A model generated the notes under the pieces. That model was not told the DNA's origin and did not search any database. It worked only from the letters and a program-made list of their open reading frames with translations. Source: Kalaharituber pfeilii (taxonomy: Eukaryota > Ascomycota > Pezizomycetes > Pezizales > Pezizaceae). From it: a DNA stretch of 64,000 nt. The position numbers and the translations under genes are program-made. The first letter of the stretch is position 1. Each line of letters opens with the position of its first letter. Below, piece by piece: positions 45,419-56,521 of this stretch. The stretch spans positions 186,001 to 250,000 of the forward strand of contig WHUZ01000004.1 of the NCBI GenBank assembly GCA_015179045.1, given 5' to 3'.

Positions 45419-48169
45419 ACTGCCGCGATATAGAATAAATTTCCTCGCGGATTAATCCGATCCTGGTTCTGAGTGGAGATGAAGGCCTAAGCTGTCGGGC
45501 GGAAAAAAGTAGGAAAAGAACCAGTAACGCTGATAACGAGTGCAGCGAAAAACGAACGTCGGTCAGAACAGCGCGCCTGGGTCGTCGAGATGGCCCTAAT
45601 CGAACGAGCGAAAGTGGGGAATAATTTGGTGGAGAGCTGGTGAGCTGAACACACTGTTTGTAAGGGGTTCTGTTGTTTGTCGTTTTGCCTGTTTGATGGA
45701 GCACAGCACCTGAACTAAGCAACAGGCGGCTAGTGCCATCGTGTTGCTCAAAATAGCTAGCTGTGTTAGTAAGTCGTGAGGCTCACCTTTCCCCCAGACT
45801 AACCTTTCCCAGGCGTACTCCCGTGCCAAGCCCCGATCCGCCATCTGCCCGGACGTCCGATATGTACACACCAGCAGGCAGGTAAAAACACGTCTTTTTT
45901 TTTCTCGCTCTCATTTTTGGCCAGGCGTGCACAGCTATACACGTACACATGATGGCCAGGGTTACCCTCAAATCATGCGTTCTGTCTGCTAAAACTGAAC
46001 ATTATGTAGTAGAAGACCTGGTTACGAGAAGACCTGTACTCGTGATAGAAGACCGATTAGACATAGCTTATATACAGCCCTAACCCTAAGTGGACCGCGC
46101 CGTGTATCAGTTGCTCTAGCAAACTTTCTGCAATCAATACATGGACGATATTGTCACATGTGCCCCAAGCAACCTGGTTCCTATGAGATAGATTTAATAA
46201 TTCAGAGAAAAATATATATCCATTTTATCCGAGACTACCATAGTAACCATTGGCAAGTTTTGTGCTCTCCTATGTCTTGGAAAGAATAATGCATATTCAT
46301 ATCATAATACCATGCATCGCATGCATGCTATGGTACTAAGTACTTGTCTACACGCGGGAGGTCTAGAGTTTGACCTAGCAGCCCGGCCCGGCCAGAACAC
46401 GAGCTCGAAGCGGTTCACACATAAGTATTCATATGTCTCAGCGCGTAAGTATGCAGACAGGATTTTCAAGGCACGACTAGATAAGTGAGCAATAATATCT
46501 TCTGTTCCTGTACCCCAATTGCCCTATGGTTGCCCTGCCCAATATATCACAATGCACAACAGCTTTGACATTGGAAGAGATATTAATACATACTTGTATC
46601 ATCTCTCCCTGATTCTACAGAGCAGACAACACAGGTTCAGAAATTGACATTCGGTAATTATGGGTCACTGAGAGGAACCATGTACCAGGAGGACAAGGTT
46701 CAATTGGAAGCACTTAACTACAGTGATATATTTCTTCCTAAATTCTCTATAATACGCAACTGGAGGGTCAGTACCAAAAGTTAGAACATCACCAAGACGA
46801 CTGTCCAGATAAATAAAAACTAAATATTCAACAGGATTAGGAATATGAACAAACCTAAGACAGACATATAACAACCCGTATAAATAATCAAAGCAGGTCG
46901 CGTAGTTCATGTCTATCTTCTCCCCATTTCCTCCGCTCTGACCATATCGCCAGCGTCCCGGCCGAGGCTGTAGCCCATAAACCAAGCATAGGGAACGGGT
47001 TCAAACCTCGCTTGTTAATATGGCACTGCACTATGGTATTCCCACCTCCTACTGTGCAGTCTCCTGCTCCCTGACCCTAAAAATGACTTGGAGACATCTT
47101 CTGCATGCCAAACCGTTTTTATTGTGGCCCGCCGTCCCTGTGATTCCTCGGACATAGCGGGCATATTCAACGGCCCTACTTCTGCTAAGCCAGAGGAAAC
47201 CCGACCTCCTGTTCGCTTCCAAGTTGTAGCTGTCTGGTTGGTGAACATGTGTCAAGGCCCGACGCTGGTGGATCCCGCTCTTGTATATTGAGCTTTGGAT
47301 TGGCATTTTATAATCGAAGAACTGGACTGTCGGAAACAATTATTTTGGACAGCGAGAACCAGCTTCAGTTGGCCTACTTCGATTCTGACTGCAGCGAAAT
47401 GAGTTTGAATATTGGTGTTAATTTGTGGTTAGAGGTCTTTCTGGAAGGCACACTTACTAGAGGATTCTATGGTTGCCATTGAAAGAGAGCTTTCGCAAGA
47501 AGGATTCCGTATATTTATATACAGATACAGGGTACTAGTGAGCTCATGCTCTTGCAGCTCTAGTCACGAAGCACCAACCTCTAGAGAGTCCAATGCCATC
47601 ATTTGCATTTTCGTTAGCGAAACCCTTGCCCAGTGTTCCTCCAATTTGCCTTTCTGCTTGTTGTAAAGAAACGTGCGGATGTTACTCTGCGCAATGTTCA
47701 TAGGAAAGAACAACATTGGGGATCAGAGTTGATTGGAGAGAAAATTCGCGCAGTCATCGCTACACCCAACAATTCTGAAGTGTCTTCTTGAAAGAATAAT
47801 TGGTTCATCAAGCGCGTAGTAGAGGGCCCTACGGCGAGCTCTGTGGCATTCATAAGAAGGCATGTTTGAGGTGTTCCAGTACTTGATGTTCAACCGACTG
47901 CTGATGTTTCCAGCCTTTGCCCGCAGGCTGCTGTGAAGGTTTACGTATCTTTCGCTGAATGTGAAATTAATGTCTTTCGCCTATAGTGGAAGATCCTGGG
48001 CATGAAAACAATGTACTCTTAAGCAGCAAGCTTAATGTAGCATTGGAGAGGTGCTACCAGTGGAACCGCATTGATAATACTATGAGCACTTCAACGGCAG
48101 CTGAGTGACAGTCGTTTCAGGCTATGCACTCTCGCCATAGCCCATTGGGCGGCACGCGAGTAATGATTT

Positions 48170-48215
48170 AAAAAAAAAAAAAAAATAATAAATAAAATAA
48201 AATAAAATAAAATAA

Positions 48216-48254
<39 letters not shown>
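48170..48254. repeat. A-tract plus (AAATA)n and (TAA)n microsatellite
   Basis: A run of about 16 A is followed by about six units of AAATA and about a dozen units of TAA. This progression is common for a decayed poly(A) tail. The sequence just before it resembles the bodies of the two mini-insertions to the right. Confidence 0.75.
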
Positions 48255-48934
48255 TGCACGTAGATGATCTCCATGTGACCAGTGCTCGAAAATTTGATGT
48301 TTCATTGGAGACAATCGCCTTAGTTGTCGATTAGGATGCTTTAGATCTGGAAGCAGCTGTAGTAAGTACTAGTAACCACGTTTCTAGTAGCTCATCGATG
48401 TGCTAGGTCCGAACTCTCTTTCCTTGTGAAGCATATACTCGCTATATATGTTACCAATCGTTCACCATTCATTCATCAGCATCTAGCAACTGGGCCGTGC
48501 CTCTGTTTTGATGGAATGCAGAGTCAAGGCTGGCAAGGTGGTAAACCAGTTGCTATCCGAGAATTGTTTAAAAGGATCAAGTATGCGGTTGGTGTATAAT
48601 GTTTTGGAGGTTCTTCACCATGTTCTTCTGCTACTTCGTAAGATCTCGACGTGTTTCTGTGGGAAAATGCTAGATCTTCAATGCTGAAGGAGTCAATTAA
48701 TTCTTGAAGTGAGTAAACTGCAGTCTCACATAGCATTTATTCTCGGGCACAGACGGCTATCCGCGTGTTCTTGAGAACTGCCCACCTATTATTACTGAGC
48801 ATCGTTTCGTATATAGACATGCGGATCCACCACAGTCTGCACAGCTCTTTACGAACTGCTCATCCCTTGCCAGTACTAGGTGCCCTGCTATTGCAGAAAG
48901 TATGCCATAACCCACTTGTTTTCAAGCTGGGGGT

Positions 48935-49023
48935 GGTAGCTGTGTACCCTTTTTTTTTTTTTTTTTCCCCTTCACGTGACCCCGCGTGCAGCTGTTCGCC
49001 ATGGCAGGGCGGTAGCTGTGTAC
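48935..49023 (-). mobile_element. Mini-retroposon copy 1 with 13-bp target duplication
   Basis: The 13-bp word GGTAGCTGTGTAC occurs at 48935-48947 and again at 49011-49023. Between the copies, read on the minus strand, are about 44 bp (49010 down to 48967: CCTGCCATGGCGAACAGCTG ... GGGGTCACGTGAAGGGG), then about 18 A and GG. A target duplication plus an A-tail is the mark of LINE-type target-primed insertion. The body is related to copy 2 at 49655-49696. Confidence 0.7.
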
Positions 49024-49430
49024 AAGGCTCGTCTATGGTCTGGCATTCTGCAATTTGTATGAAGACATACACTATGGATATAACGTGGCGTGAGGCTACT
49101 ACTTAAGGTTTTTGAGCTCACTCCAGAAGGGGGTTAGTAATGAGTCGGCCTCTTTTGTCGGACTGTGCTCTTTCCTCTCACCTTCAATACTGGACTTTCA
49201 AGGAAGGAGCAACAAACTGCATATCATCGAGTTAGAAGGCTCAAGAATGAGATGACTGAGCAGTCTTCTTGATCACTCACAATCTCCTAAGCGAAAATCC
49301 TAAGTAACGAACGAATATGTCAACCCGAGATAACGTCTCCAGGATGTTCTAACTAGATGGAGTTGTGAATAGAGTATGGCTACTCTGGCATTCGTGTTGC
49401 GAGTTGTCACTCCTTCCCCGAGCTGCATGT

Positions 49431-49511
49431 TACAGACAAACCTGTCATATTGGATAAGGCTCAGGCCGGCAAATCTTATGCAATATAATAGGTTACCCAG
49501 TATGACAGGTT
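49431..49511. mobile_element. Small inverted-repeat (MITE-like) element, copy 1
   Basis: The 73-bp unit 49439-49511 has terminal inverted repeats of 19 bp with two mismatches (AACCTGTCATATTGGATAA against AACCTGTCATACTGGGTAA). Its inner and right part (49462-49510) matches 50243-50291 at about 84% identity. Its left flank (49431-49454) is found again, perfectly inverted, at 50293-50316. No duplication of the target is obvious. Confidence 0.6.
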
Positions 49512-49644
49512 AGAGTGGAGAGATCAATTTTCGAGGTAAATACATGCAATAATAGATACCTACATGAATAAGAGACCATACAGGAGCAAATTAACAAGTA
49601 ATAGAGGCCTGTTTCAAAAGACACATCAAGCTCAGCAAAGTCAT

Positions 49645-49732
49645 GTACTTTTCATTGTCCTGCCATGGCGAAGAGCCACATGCGGGGTCATGTGACAAAA
49701 AAAAAAAAAAAAAAAAAAAAAAGTACTTTTCA
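49645..49732 (+). mobile_element. Mini-retroposon copy 2 with 10-bp target duplication
   Basis: The 10-bp word GTACTTTTCA stands at 49645-49654 and 49723-49732. Between them lie a 42-bp body (49655-49696: CCTGCCATGGCGAAGAGCCA ... GGGGTCATGTGAC) and about 26 A. The body shares about 80% identity with copy 1, but the flanking sequences differ, so these are independent insertions of the same short sequence. Confidence 0.7.
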
Positions 49733-50130
49733 AGCCATCGAAGTGCAAGTGCTGCTTGTTCGTCCTCCTTTGCTGTACTTCCCGTTGCTGGATTCTGCTG
49801 AGCAAAGTGCTGAATTGTTAAGAATGCATTAGTTGCCTCAGGGAGTGAGACTTGGCTCTGGTTCCTTGAATTCGTCCTCTTTAAGCTGATCCTGATTCAT
49901 TGGGTCTCTGCCTTCTGAGTCTGTCAGTTCTGGGCGATAGGTATCCATTAAATGATAGGCATACCATAGTAGTACTCTCAACTACAAATGTACCAAGGGG
50001 ACAGAAGCACGGCTACGATAAACATTATGCTACAGGATAAGATGACTAGGATAAATAACATTATCCATTTGCCAGATTAGTATACCGAAACAAAATTCTA
50101 TCAATAAGCATCATGATCATTGCTAGTTGC

Positions 50131-50316
50131 ATTATCCAATGACAGGTCCAGTTACCAGTAAATCCGGGAAACCGGCCGGTGAAATCGTTATCAATCCAAT
50201 AAATGAAAATTTCCAATATCCAATATCCCACAGGCCCAAATTCAGGCCGACAAAGTTTATGCAATGCCACAGGTTATCCAGTATGACAGGTATCCAATAT
50301 GACAGGTTTGTCTGTA
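50131..50316. mobile_element. Small inverted-repeat element, copy 2, rearranged
   Basis: The word ATCCA(A/G)TATGACAGGT or a close form occurs several times. 50243-50291 matches the inner and right part of copy 1. 50293-50316 is a perfect inverted match of copy 1's left flank. The arrangement suggests nested or tandemly damaged copies of one small inverted-repeat family. Confidence 0.5.
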
Positions 50317-51951
50317 CTGCGGTGCAAGACATAACATGTTCATATTTCTTTAAATAGCTGCCTGTCCCAAGTCGCGACAAGCCAGCAACATAGCATATTC
50401 ATATTTACCTATTCAGGAACTTCGAAAAGCAAACTCGCAGGTTGTTATCATTAGAATATAAGAAAGGCTCTTGATTCTGAGGATACCTTGTGAAGGAACG
50501 CAGTCGATGAGCTTGACCAACAAGCAGAAAGTTGCAATATTATTGTGAATTTGGAAAGGGGGCGATACATTACTAGCCATAATAATGCCCTAATTGTGCT
50601 AACCGACAGAATTGGGGTCAAGAACCTATCATGGATCCGATACAGGTAGTCTGCCAGAGTTTGATTGCAGGAGCTGAAAGTTGAGCGAACGGAGGTACAT
50701 ACACCGTCGAAAGAGCACTTGAGGGTAATGACTGATAGAGCTGAAGTGCTATTGAGGTATAACTACTATTCACGACAATTGACACTAAATGCTTGATACA
50801 ACGACGAATTGTTTTTCTATTTTTTGCGAGAAGTCGTGTGATCATAATAATACTCGCTGGCAGCAGCATCATTCGATACATAAGATACAGTCCTGAAAAC
50901 AACGACTCTAGGATAGCTCAAGTTCAGCAATTGCAGAACATAAGAGTATTCAGCCAGGATGAGCATGGCGAAGCAAGTTTCTTGAATGTGGCCATGCTTT
51001 CAAGATCTGAGCTCCAAGGAAGAGCCGCAGGCTGGCATCCCTGCCCCACCAGAGACGAAACTTGTTGCCATTGTTGGGGATTTTTCCATTTCGTGCTAGC
51101 CCGCTCACACGGACCGAAAACCTGTGGGATTTGCTATGATATTGAAGGCAACGGCGATTAGAGCAATTGCGCTGGTCTTAATCTTCAATAAGACCTTCAA
51201 ATTGTTGGAAAGAACACATTATACAAGTGGGTTAGGATGCAGTCGTCACTCTATGCCGAATATGTAAAGTTGTACTGCATCCGTCAGAAATCTATATATT
51301 TGCAAGCTGGTACTTTAGCGCAATCATAACATTAATTACACCGGAGCCTGCCAACGACCACAATCACGATTTCCAACTAAAACTACTGTACTAATTACCG
51401 AATGTCAAGAGCCTTTCTGAGATTTCATACGTAAATGATATCACCGGAATTCCGTGGTGGGGCTCACTACATCCGTGGATGCTGATGCTAAATGAGTAAA
51501 CGCATTTACCACAAGTACTTACCGCTGCAGAGGGGATTGATGCACCCTGACGGCAGTGCTATTTGTAATTTAGAGCACTTGCGAACTCTCCAACTATCTT
51601 CTGAGCAGGATCAGAATTTGTTTCTCTATGAAACTTGCGCGGCGGCGGGGAGTGTCGGGCATCCGCGGTGCATGTGCCGAGCCTGAGTAAACCCAGCTGC
51701 GTCCTCTGCTGCGGCAGCCTCGTGCGTCTCGTGGCATCTGCATCGGATGTTCGCACCGGCATCCGTCCCACGTGCTTGCTTACAACATCAAAGTCATATC
51801 ATACCCACTCCGTTGCAGGACCTGCTTGGCGCGTCCAAACCAGCTGCTGACAAGTCCGCACAAGTACCAGGGCAGAGCGCCCGGTAGGCAAACGTGCTTT
51901 CATGCAAAAGTACATGCACTACTAAGAGGCATGGCCCTAGCAGAAGAGGAT

Positions 51952-52660
51952 AAAGCCCTCTCGACCGCCCCGCAAGAGGCACACACTTCCGAAGCTACTT
52001 CGCCGCTCGAGGGCAGTAGCAGAGTGAGACCCACAGAAGACAAAGGTATAGAGTTGGCAAACATGTCTCGCGCAGAGCACCAGCATCTACTCTCCAAAGA
52101 GGCATCATATGCTCCAAGGACGTCGTCCGCCATGGAAGGCAAGTACGGCCCCAATACTCCCATCACAGGAGCCGTAACTTAGACACCTTACTCTAGATGA
52201 AGGATACGTGAGCTCCGACGATGAAACGGGAAAGGGAAGAGAACGATGAGAGTCAACAGAAACCAGATAAAGCCAAATCTGATGATACCAAAGTGGCACA
52301 AAGCGAAAGTGAAGCGGGTGGTGAAGTTTCTGTGGGTCAAGACACAGTTTTGGGGGACACAAGTCCAGATGCAGACTCGTCTGCAATTTCTGTCGACCCT
52401 ATAGAGTCTGCGACTCCAGCAGTTCCTGTCATAACAGTTCCATGGGCCAGACAGCTTATTTACGATCCATCGTATCTACTGACATATGCTCTACCAGCGA
52501 GCTCCAGTGGTAGCGAAGACGATAGGGTTACTGCTTTCAAGGTATTGTTTCCATTGTGCATTGACTAACTCTCTACCGTACTAGGGAAGCATATGCAAAT
52601 ATCTCTTTGCAAAAATTGCACATCCTACCAATTCTATCGCAAAACGCTCTCATGATTCTA
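51952..52660 (+). CDS. Uncertain hypothetical coding region
   Basis: Two adjacent frames have protein-like, low-hydrophobicity composition. 51952-52182 reads ALAEEDKALSTAPQEAHTSE and so on. 52221-52568 starts MKREREENDESQQKPDKAKS and ends DDRVTAFK before a possible donor; a GTATTG...TACTAG intron (about 52541-52583) would lead into GSICKYLFAKIAHP. No domain was recognised and no clean join between the first and second frame was found. It may be a fast-evolving gene or chance. Confidence 0.25.
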
Positions 52661-54326
52661 AATCTAGAGTCGTTTCAGTACCATCGATGACAGCGAATAC
52701 GACAAGATCCAGTCCAGTGCAGGGGAGTATTGGAAGAGGATATCTCTGCTATTTTCATTACTCGCGTAATATGATACCACGTAAACAAAACTTGACCATA
52801 GGATATTACGAGTGCAGCATTTATATGCGTTGGTTCCGTACAATGATAAGGAATTAAGCCTTGTGCCACATCTCTCATCATGTGACCTGTTAAGTTCCTA
52901 TACCTTATATTATGTGATGATATGCTCCTCCATCATTTGTCATGAGATCTTTAATTTATATCAACCTTTCCCTAAGTTCGCGATTCAGCCACGACATTCA
53001 CCATCCCTCACTTGGTACTGTATTGCCAGCGAACGAGGGGGTCTAGCGTAAGCTGTACAGTATCTGCAATCACAATTCATTTCTCCTCCTTTTCAGCTTT
53101 TTCACACCTGTCTTAAGCTGTGTATACATGTTACTTTTAAAACATACTCCAAACCAGGGTCCATCACCATCCACACAGAAAACCATACTAGCTCCGTATC
53201 ATAGAGCAAACGGCGAACTGTGCTAACCGCAACCAGTTCCTAGTCTCGTGCCCAGACTTTTGTAACCATGTACCCAGACCAGTCCCCAGCCCAAAACAAA
53301 ATTAAAGTACCTTTCCCTAAACCTGTAAACATAGATTGCTGTAATGAACGTTGTCTATGTACAAGCTACATGTGAGTTTTAATTTTGCCTTGCGGCTGAG
53401 CTCGAGTTGAGTATCCAAATTAGAAGCTCGTTGGCTCTGTTCAATGTTCCCTAAGCCTGACTAGTTCATGCAATTTCCATGTGCAAGTGGTCTTGCTCTG
53501 TATGGTGATGTGCGGGACCAGTTGTAACGTTGGTTGCCTTGATGAATAGGGTAATCTTCCCAAATCTGTTCTAGTGAATGGACTTGGCATAGTATTTGAC
53601 TGCATATCGGGAGGCGTAAAATGCTTACTAAGTATTTATGTACATGGATCAAATCCATATATAGTAATTTTTTCTTCACGCTAGTACCAATACTACATAC
53701 AATTGTAGAACAATCTTGGCATGTTACATTCAGGGGGCATCTCATATAAAGTTCAACAAGAATATCTCAAGAGTATCTCAACACTGCCTAAATATTTCTG
53801 GAATCGGACGTCAAAGGAATGTAGAGCAGGCGAAATAGTACATATATATATTCGATCTTTTGCAATCAAATGTGGTTGGGTAATAAAATTACTGGTCCAG
53901 TTTAAGCCCGCATTTTTGGCTGACAGGGGTCCCTTATTTATGCACATCATCATAAAGATGAACAATCCTGGTCTCCTGCTAGTCTCGTCTAGATCATTGA
54001 GTAGTGTTTCTACTGAGCTTAATTACTACCTGTTTCCTTTCCCTTTCATCTCTTTGCATCTCTTAACTTCTCGACTACAATTACATTGGTGTTGACGGGA
54101 GTTGAAAACCTCCAAACTTTAGTTTACCGGATTCCTTACTTACTGGGCAGATATTTCCATTGGAGCAGTGCATTGAGCCTCTCGACTGGTTTCATCACAT
54201 GGTATTGTATTGCTAACCCATTCTCCAAGTTCTGACTGCATCTACACCAACTCCTCGGTTGTGTGCTTGACTCCAACGTTCCTGAATTAGTCCTCTAGCA
54301 AGGTTCTATAGGTCGTCAGCGCAATT
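52661..54326. other. Intergenic, no gene seen
   Basis: AT-rich sequence upstream of the CorA-type gene. The part next to 54327 should be its promoter. No repeat or coding sequence was recognised. Confidence 0.45.
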
Positions 54327-56521
54327 ATGAGCGATTCACCTATTTCTACATCACCCCCGCCAACACCATCTAAATCCCCACTGGAACAGGTCCACATCTC
54401 AAGCGTTGAACCTCCAAGATCGCGCGGCTTACATAGTGCTCATCACGATGGGAATGGAGGCCCGAGTAATCATCTGAGCCCGCTGTCTCCGACTGTTTCT
54501 GGATTGCCCCCTGATCGCCGTCTATCCTCAACATCAGGCCTTCGCAGACGGCATGCACCTCATACTGTCACCAATCCAAAATATGTAACTCTGATCCCAG
54601 GTTCTGAACCAGGCCTTAATCCTGGAGACTCCCGTATTGACCTCCATACCTACTGTGGCATCACGGTTGTCGACTTTTCTCAGGAAAAAATCATTCAAAC
54701 AGAGCTGGACAATGACTCGCTGCCCCAATTTCTAGAGGAAGAACGCCCTGAGTGGAGCAGAGTTCGGTGGATCAATCTCAACGGATTAAGCTGGGACTGT
54801 ATATCTGCTGTGGCGAAAAAGTACAAACTTCACAGATTGGGTTAGTTGCGACAGATTTCCGTGAATTTAGTATGATAAAACAAAATGTCTCATAAATCCT
54901 TTGTTATCAAGTATAGCATTAGAAGACTTGTTGAATACGAAAAATCGGACAAAGTGCGATTGGTAAGTGCCAACATCGACCCACAGCATGATTTGTTAAA
55001 CTGATAGTGGTTGCATTGTGCAGGTACTCTGACCATGCGTTTGGTAGGATTCCCATATGGAAAAGCTGTTGAAGTTCCTCGACCTTGCTAACTCAATCAA
55101 GTAAATCTGGCCATGATAAAACTAGTGCACTCTCAAATATCTCCTTCGCAGTCTCAGGAAACGCTTGTGGAAAGCAAACCTTCAGTTCTTCGCCGTTTAT
55201 TCCGACGCAGAAAGTCTGCAGACCATGCTGTGTTGCCCGTTTCAACAGCTAGTAATGGAAACAGCGGTTATGCTGTCCATCGATTTCATGCAAACTATAA
55301 ATCTCTGCAGCAATACTATGGAACTTCCAATACCGAGAGGGTGGTTTTTATGGAGAGGCATACAACCCTTGCCAAAAAGAATATGATGGTATCTGTAGAG
55401 CAAGTGTCCATTTTCATGACGTCTTGTAATACAGTCATCAGCTTCTTTGAAAATTCTGCCGACGATGTTGAGTATATACCCTACAACATCCTGTAAATTT
55501 TTCTATGCTAAACTTTTGTAGACCGCCAATTTTGGAACGATTGGGTTCCGAACATACAGTACTCCGGTCCTCCTGTGATGCATCAATGATGCTGCAAGCA
55601 ATTGTTTGTATTATGTGTACCAGTTCTTCGACGTATTACTGATCATTCTTCAGGTTGACGCAATCATTGACCTTGCGTTTCCTGTGATCCATGCCTATCA
55701 AGACACGATGTCCGACCTCGAGGTGAATGTCATTACCGACCCAGACATTCAACACACAACAGCGCTGTATATCTTAACTTCTGAATTATCCCTTCTCAAG
55801 CAAACGATAGCTCCAGTAGTTGGGCTAATTAATTCCTTACGGGGCCATAAACTGGGCGAAAATCAGGAACTTACTAACAGCAAGGTATATGGTGTTCAAA
55901 TTAGCGAGATGGCAAAAACGTACCTTGCAGATGTGGAAGACCACTGTGTAATGATGATGGAAAGGTTGGATACAATGAAGCGTGGAGCAGATAATATGTA
56001 AATCCCCGTCGGTTTTGTAATTCGCTTATTTCAGGAGCAATTTATATTAACTTTGATAGGATTGAGTTGATATTCAATACCATCGGCGCTCTACAGAACG
56101 AGAGTATGAAAAAATTGACGTGCGTTGATTATTCTGTAATTTCATGGATTCTTCCTGACAACATCTTTTAGCGTAGCAACAATACTCTTTTTGCCGCTTA
56201 CCTTCTTGACCGGTTACTTTGGAATGAACTTTGATCGCATGGACTCGGTGCAGCTGCATTCAGAAGCGTTTGTGACACTTCGTTTTTTTTTGTTCGCTAC
56301 AGTTATAGCAGCAGAACTGACAGCTCTCTGAATATAGATATTATTGGAAAATTGCCGTCCCTCTCGGTGTAGTAACAGCATTTTGGCTGCTTGGAAGGCC
56401 CCTCATACGAGAGTACACTGTTAGATCTAGTAAACGTGATATTAGACACCTAGAGCAGAAAAGGGTTAAACTGGAAGCGAAGTTTCCTCTTCAACGGAGA
56501 GAAACCTTTAGAGATGGTTGA
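54327..56521 (+). CDS. CorA/Alr-type divalent metal (Mg2+) transporter
   Basis: CorA-family channels carry Mg2+ and related ions as pentamers. Nine exons, all in phase, give 571 residues: 54327-54840, 54917-54962, 55024-55043, 55102-55471, 55522-55603, 55654-55997, 56060-56119, 56172-56267 and 56338-56521. The Ser/Pro-rich N-terminus is followed by [40 protein letters not shown] and [18 protein letters not shown] helical stalk comes next, then [20 protein letters not shown] with the diagnostic GMN motif, and a second membrane helix ([16 protein letters not shown]). A basic tail ends it. Exon 3 is only 20 nt. Donors GTTTGT (twice) and GTTAGT are off consensus. The family is certain; membrane location (plasma, vacuolar or other) is not. 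Confidence 0.92.

Larger units (their letters stand above)
45419..51951. other. Gene-poor region with small inserted elements
   Basis: More than 6 kb contain no recognisable coding region on either strand. The first few hundred bases should be the CHS7 promoter. A CCCTAACCCTAA run (46078-46089) equals two telomere-type units but is too short to mean much. A-rich and TAA microsatellite sequence lies at 48170-48254. Two poly(A)-tailed mini-insertions and two small inverted-repeat elements are listed separately. The longest frames (up to about 122 codons) have no domain-like content. Confidence 0.5.

Noticed and set aside
46076..46090. Telomere-type CCCTAA repeat
   Set aside because: Only two units, so not evidence of an interstitial telomere.
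46940..47030. GGGTTCAAACC motif resembling a tRNA B box
   Set aside because: No cloverleaf can be formed around it. A chance match is likely.
47015..47482. Frames on both strands of 65-96 codons
   Set aside because: Mutual shadows with no recognisable content.
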